Shown here piece after piece: positions 45,606 through 48,580 of a stretch of DNA of 48,580 nucleotides. Source of the stretch: a virus; the IMG/VR virus record IMGVR_UViG_3300032288_002578, positions 1 through 48,580 of that record; one strand, 5' to 3'. Below the pieces are notes generated by a model that had not been told where the DNA came from, searched no databases, and worked only from the letters and a program-made list of their open reading frames with translations. The position numbers were made by a program, and so were the translations under genes. Position 1 is the first letter of the stretch. Every line of letters starts with the position of its first letter.

Positions 45606-45634
45606 ATTATATACATGACCACTGACTTTGTCAA
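45606..45634 (-). promoter_or_regulatory. Promoter for leaderless gene
   Basis: TTGACA, 17-nt spacer, TATAAT; -10 ends 6 nt before ATG 45599. Confidence 0.85.
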
Positions 45635-45638
45635 AAGT

Positions 45639-45670
45639 AACCCCCCTACTACATAAACAATAGGGGGGTT
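45639..45670 (-). terminator. Terminator
   Basis: AACCCCCCTA/TAGGGGGGTT hairpin ending the PstS gene. Confidence 0.8.
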
Positions 45671-45685
45671 AAATAAACTTTTAGA

Positions 45686-46735
45686 TTAGCCAATAAGTTT
45701 AATTTGATTTAAAGCATTAGTCCTTAGCGTTCCACCAAGGGGAGAATAGCCCAAAACCGATGCCTTTGCTGGAGAACAAGTAGATATAACGTACTTAAAC
45801 CAGTCTTGAATAGCCTTACCCTTACCAACTGAAGTAGTTCCGCTTGTACGCTTTGGAGCCAATCCATAGGTAACAATTGACAATTGATAAGCACCACTAA
45901 CAACCTTGGTGAAGTCAATGTTCAAGGTTCCGTTAGTTGCGTCAGTTCCACCAGTGATTGGAGTCTGTGCGTTGATGAAACGACCAGCAGCCGAAGCGGT
46001 AGGAGCAACGAAAGCACCCGCTGCGTTTCTCAACTTAGCGATTGCAACGTCAGCCGAGATTGCGTCAGATAGGTCGAAGTAACCAAATGCGTTTGCGTTA
46101 TCTTCAATATACCCAGCCAACAACTGAGAATTAGGAAAAGAAATAGCATTAGAAGCAAGTCCACCAGATGCGGAAACCATGTCGCTACTACCCTTAGTCC
46201 AACCACCAACAGTCTGGCTTAGATAATTAGTTAGGTTTGAGTTTGTTCCAGAACCAGATGCACGGTAGGCAACCTTGATAACTTTCTTTGGCAACTTCAC
46301 ACGAGTGTTGAGAGCCTTGATTGCTGCGTCGTCCCAGCGGGTGATTGTGCCCTTTAGGATTCCAGAAATAATTTGCGGAGTTAGGTTTAGACCATCGCCG
46401 ACACCAACTGCTGAGTAAGCAAATGCGACAGGACCTCCAAATAGAGGTACGGTTACATAACCCTTATTAGGAAATCCGCTTATGTATGGTGAGTCTGTAG
46501 CAGCCCAATCAACATTTCCAATAGCAAACTCAGTGCGACCTGTACCAGAACCAGTAGAGACATAAGTCACACTGTCTGCCGAGTAGTTTGCTGAACAACT
46601 TTGTAGCAGTCCATTAGCAAAAGACGAGCCTTTTCCGCTTAAGGAATACCCAGCAGCCAAAGCAGAGTTGCTAGACATTAGTAGACCAATTACCGACAAC
46701 ACAGATGTCAGCAAGGCAATAGTTTTGTTTTTCAT
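45686..46735 (-). CDS. pstS: PstS-like phosphate-binding protein
   Basis: 349 residues with a signal peptide (about 27 residues, ending SNSALA). Ligand loops: GKGSSFANGLLQ, STGSGTGRTEFA, DWAATDSP and RASGSGTNSN match PstS. No lipobox, so secreted or cell-wall associated. It would bind phosphate for the host PstCAB transporter, known as an auxiliary metabolic gene in marine cyanophages. AGGAG precedes ATG 46735; no convincing PHO box was seen. Confidence 0.9.
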   Translation of the reverse strand: MKNKTIALLTSVLSVIGLLMSSNSALAAGYSLSGKGSSFANGLLQSCSANYSADSVTYVSTGSGTGRTEFAIGNVDWAATDSPYISGFPNKGYVTVPLFGGPVAFAYSAVGVGDGLNLTPQIISGILKGTITRWDDAAIKALNTRVKLPKKVIKVAYRASGSGTNSNLTNYLSQTVGGWTKGSSDMVSASGGLASNAISFPNSQLLAGYIEDNANAFGYFDLSDAISADVAIAKLRNAAGAFVAPTASAAGRFINAQTPITGGTDATNGTLNIDFTKVVSGAYQLSIVTYGLAPKRTSGTTSVGKGKAIQDWFKYVISTCSPAKASVLGYSPLGGTLRTNALNQIKLIG

Positions 46736-46839
46736 TTTTCTCCTGTTTGTTTACTTAATTAACAACGCTTGACAATTAAAGCATATGAAGATTAATAAAA
46801 GGTATAAACAAACTAAACAACGAAATAATTTTGAAAGAA

Positions 46840-46883
46840 TAAACCCCCCAGTCTAAACAAAAGAAGAAAGACTGAGGGGTTTA
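46840..46883 (-). terminator. Terminator at the end of the structured RNA block
   Basis: AAACCCCCCAGTCT/AGACTGAGGGGTTTA stem with one mismatch, T-rich on the minus strand. Confidence 0.8.
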
Positions 46884-46884
46884 G

Positions 46885-47160
46885 TGTGAGTAGGTGGGTT
46901 GCTTTTACCACCAGTGCCAAGTCAGTTCGGTTCTAACGCCGCTTTTCAGCACACCTGCTATTCGTCTTACTAAGACGACCCGTTGAGGTCTAGCAGTGCC
47001 TTACTCCCCCATCTGACGATTGGAGTTGTTCAGCCATACTCCAGACTCCCCGTCGGGAATCTGTTTGTGGATTGTCGGGAATCGAACCCGATTATTGCCT
47101 GTCAACAATCCGCCCTTGACTATCCAGCCAAGAGGTCTCCTACACTATCCAGTGCAGTAG
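46885..47160 (-). ncRNA. Structured RNA C with tRNA-like T-arm
   Basis: From the 47,167 promoter to the terminator, the minus strand folds into many hairpins with no ORF. Two 5' hairpins share the loop UGGAUA. A 5-bp T-arm stem (TCGGG/CCCGA around TTCGATT) is flanked by GGATTG/CAATCC, an acceptor-like stem, but no D or anticodon arm fits. Then CAGA..TCTG, GGAGT/ACTCC, a multibranch with GCAC/GTGC, TCGTCTT/AAGACGA, GCT-GAAA-AGC and GGTGG/CCACC. Possibly an ornate phage RNA such as GOLLD or ROOL, or a new class. Confidence 0.55.
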
Positions 47161-47166
47161 ATAATA

Positions 47167-47196
47167 ATCATATCTATATAACCACTAACTTGTCAA
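47167..47196 (-). promoter_or_regulatory. Promoter of RNA C
   Basis: TTGACA, 18-nt spacer, TATGAT. Confidence 0.65.
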
Positions 47197-47204
47197 ATCC
47201 ATTT

Positions 47205-47352
47205 GTGAGGTGGCTCGCTGTTTTACTTCAACTACTAGGCTATAGAGTCTGCTACATGAAAAATTACTTTTCCGTTACGCATCGTCGCACTCTTCGTTCC
47301 CTCGTAATACTAGGGAGTGCCCTAACCAGTTCGGCAATTCAACTTGCTAGTA
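47205..47352 (-). ncRNA. Structured RNA B
   Basis: After its own promoter, TGCC/GGCA closes a D-arm-like loop, then GCACTC/GAGTGC encloses CCCT/AGGG. No ORF and no T-arm. May be part of the same RNA as A and C or a separate transcript. Confidence 0.4.
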
Positions 47353-47358
47353 ATTAAT

Positions 47359-47387
47359 AAGATACATATCAATTGAACCTTTGTCAA
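47359..47387 (-). promoter_or_regulatory. Promoter-like site before RNA B
   Basis: TTGACA, 17-nt spacer, TATCTT. Confidence 0.55.
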
Positions 47388-47399
47388 GTTCATTTGCAA

Positions 47400-47580
47400 T
47401 ATTTTTTAAAAAGTTTGGAGAACCTAGTACTAACCCTTTCGGGAGTTCCCACTCTTTCGAGTCGTCTCAAGTTTTTACTCTGCTGGTTGGTTCTGTGGAC
47501 TCAGCAGTAAAGAGCCTTAAACGCCTAGCCTCACGACTAAGGTGCAGTACTTGACTGCAATGCCCCTAACGGGGTCATCG
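47400..47580 (-). ncRNA. Structured RNA A directly downstream of tmRNA
   Basis: Begins at the base after the tmRNA end. In order on the minus strand: CCCC/GGGG; TGCAGT/ACTGCA; UUAGUC-GUGA-GGCUAG; TTTACTGCTG/CAGCAGAGTAAA; ACTC-GAAA-GAGT; and CCC-GAAA-GGG inside GGGAAC/GTTCTCC, ending in T5. Three GNRA tetraloops in 180 nt argue for a real RNA. No protein frame. Family unknown. Confidence 0.5.
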
Positions 47581-47898
47581 TGGAGATGAGGGGAGTCGAA
47601 CCCCTGTCCTGACATATTCTGTTTGTTCTTCTACACGCTTAGGCTCTACCAGCCACGGTACTGCGAAGGCGGGATATTTAGAGGTCTCCTGCTGCAACCT
47701 TTTTGGTTGTCCTATTTATTTAAAACCTGAGTGCCCACTTAGGACTGGTGCTTTCTCAGGGGCGTCTAGCAATTTTTAGGCTGCTAGGGCGAATGCAGAA
47801 CGTGATTCAGCATTTATTTTTTGTAGCGGTTTTACAAGACTCCGCTATCTTGGCGTGCTTCACCAAACTTCAGATGCCAGTCGAAACCAGGCATCCCC
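47581..47898 (-). ncRNA. ssrA: tmRNA
   Basis: The 5' GGGGATG pairs with 3' CATCTCC (one G-U). The 5' end continues CCTGGTTTCGACTGG, and the T-arm near the 3' end is GGGGTTCGACTCCCC. The tag frame reads ...NAESRSAFALAA then TAA; the resume codon cannot be fixed by eye. CCA is not encoded (ACGA follows). tmRNA frees stalled ribosomes and tags their products for proteolysis. Phage copies may sustain translation during takeover. Confidence 0.93.
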
Positions 47899-47924
47899 TT
47901 GGTTCACTATTTAGTTATAAAAAT

Positions 47925-47953
47925 ATTATAGCAAATAAACTACTTATTGACAA
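47925..47953 (-). promoter_or_regulatory. Promoter of tmRNA
   Basis: TTGTCA, 17-nt spacer, TGC-TATAAT. The -35 overlaps the end of the small 47,940 gene. Confidence 0.8.
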
Positions 47954-48071
47954 GTTTACGCTTTACTTTATCAAAAACTTTTGGACGCTTCTTCCAAGCC
48001 TTTCCACAGTTTCTATCAGCATTGCTACCTTTTGCTGGAGAGTTTCCGCCTCCGCCTTTACCTTTAGCCAT
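47940..48071 (-). CDS. Small basic glycine-rich protein (43 aa)
   Basis: MAKGKGGGGNSPAKGSNADR then a lysine-rich helix. AAGGGA precedes ATG 48071. Found just upstream of the tmRNA promoter. Strongly basic; perhaps RNA- or DNA-associated. Confidence 0.55.
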   Translation of the reverse strand: MAKGKGGGGNSPAKGSNADRNCGKAWKKRPKVFDKVKRKLVNK

Positions 48072-48117
48072 GATTCCCTTCGATTAGATAAGTTCGCTAT
48101 TAGATTAACACAAGGAT

Positions 48118-48147
48118 TTGCATTCCTATAAAAAACGTGTCTATAAT
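48118..48147 (+). promoter_or_regulatory. Promoter
   Basis: TTGCAT, 18-nt spacer, TATAAT, upstream of the 48,189 gene. Confidence 0.7.
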
Positions 48148-48188
48148 GAGGTATAAAGGTTTTTTACCAAACGACAAAAGGAGAAACA

Positions 48189-48580
48189 ATGAAAGACGCA
48201 TTAGTAGAGCAGTATGCCCCAAGGTTAAGGGAACTACTTCCTTTGGCTAGAAAGGCTTATGGCTCTAGAAACACCGTATCACCACAGCACGATGCATCAC
48301 GTGAGTACACCAAATTGCTAGTCGAGTACTACAACAAGGGTGGCTCGCTGATTGCTATTTCTGAAGCAGTTGGAGTCACTTACGCTGGCGTACGTCGCAG
48401 AGTTACTACTGCAACTATTTTGCCACCAAACAAGCGTGTTCGTAGCAAGGCTACACCAGAGCAGATTCAAAGTGCTGTTGAAAGAATCAAAGCAGCCAAA
48501 TTGCTTGGAGTTGAAGAGTATCACGAGGCTCTACGCAAAGAGTATGAAGACAACGGAATCTCGTTGACTAAGATTGCCAA
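48189..48580 (+). CDS. HTH DNA-binding protein, 3' end beyond window
   Basis: AGGAGAAACA precedes ATG 48189. 130 residues are visible. GGSLIAISEAVGVTYAGVRR (about 51-70) is a helix-turn-helix; a second HTH-like segment (NGISLTKIA) begins at the edge. Helical between. Similar in type to the partial gene at the left edge, but not clearly homologous. Confidence 0.7.
   Translation, partial: MKDALVEQYAPRLRELLPLARKAYGSRNTVSPQHDASREYTKLLVEYYNKGGSLIAISEAVGVTYAGVRRRVTTATILPPNKRVRSKATPEQIQSAVERIKAAKLLGVEEYHEALRKEYEDNGISLTKIA

Noticed and set aside
46885-47160. RNase P RNA or a group I intron
   Set aside because: The GAGGAAAGUCC and ACAGAA core of RNase P and the intron P/Q/R/S cores were not found in the right order.
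47065-47180. A complete tRNA on the minus strand
   Set aside because: The T-arm is perfect, but no 5' segment gives a D-arm plus a 5-bp anticodon stem with a 7-nt loop at normal distance; candidate starts give 44, 57 or 84 nt with mismatched stems.
47205-47352. A tRNA with the D-arm TGCC/GGCA
   Set aside because: No T-arm follows, and the hairpin after it has a 9-nt loop.
1-48580. Window as a closed circular genome
   Set aside because: The end genes are on opposite strands and both cut by the edges; portal, capsid, tail and replication genes are missing. The left 375 bases do share word usage with the right side, but that is not proof.

Overview
The window reads as part of a double-stranded DNA phage, or a prophage-like element, of a low-GC actinobacterium. 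The evidence is a large terminase, holin-like membrane proteins, an M23 peptidase, phage families typical of actinophages (DUF6011, DUF4314, DUF2958, an Api92-like protein, a ClgR-like regulator), tightly packed small genes with ATGA/TAATG overlaps, and a tmRNA whose tag ends AFALAA, an ending common in Actinobacteria. Base composition is AT-rich (about 43% GC by impression). A freshwater actinobacterial host is inference. Portal, capsid, tail and replication genes are not recognisable here, so the genome is probably larger than the window. The first and last genes run off the edges.

Layout. 0-5 kb: a partial HTH gene, a PTP-like phosphatase (+), then a minus-strand block with the large terminase, a two-HTH protein (candidate small terminase), small membrane proteins and a histone-deacetylase-like hydrolase. 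5-27.7 kb: about 50 mostly small minus-strand genes in many short transcription units. Each unit has a near-consensus promoter, Shine-Dalgarno starts and a hairpin terminator. A repeated intergenic element (TTCCAGGGGG-N-TTTCCACCC, 17 copies) separates the units. The largest genes are an AAA+ ATPase / VWA-HExxH pair resembling CobS/CobT or MoxR/VWA systems. 27.7-34.1 kb: a CHAP-like protein lacking its cysteine, a possible terminase-small/zinc protein, a Mom-like DNA-modification enzyme, a glycosyltransferase and zinc-ribbon proteins. 34.1-34.5 kb: a divergent control region with a long inverted repeat and ATTCAG iterons. 34.5-40.5 kb (+): a signal-peptide coiled-coil/PA14 giant, three holin-like proteins, a Cys-rich protein and an M23 peptidase, probably a lysis and host-surface cassette. 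40.7-46.7 kb (-): thioredoxin, metallopeptidase, DNA methyltransferase, a DUF4406-kinase fusion, small zinc and membrane proteins, and a PstS phosphate-binding protein. 46.8-48.1 kb: tmRNA followed by about 700 nt of heavily structured non-coding RNA.

The most unusual signal is at word level. By eye I found no GATC, AGCT, GCGC or CGCG anywhere in the window. Between about 410 and 27,711 I also found no ACGT, CATG, TGCA or GTAC, although all four occur outside that interval. Half of the 16 palindromic tetramers are therefore missing from a 27.3-kb arc whose edges fall between genes. With the Mom-like enzyme and the methyltransferase, this suggests strong pressure from host restriction, perhaps stronger on the arc that enters the cell first. 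The two zones also differ in gene expression: Shine-Dalgarno leaders dominate the arc, while several genes outside it look leaderless (-10 box 6-7 nt before ATG).
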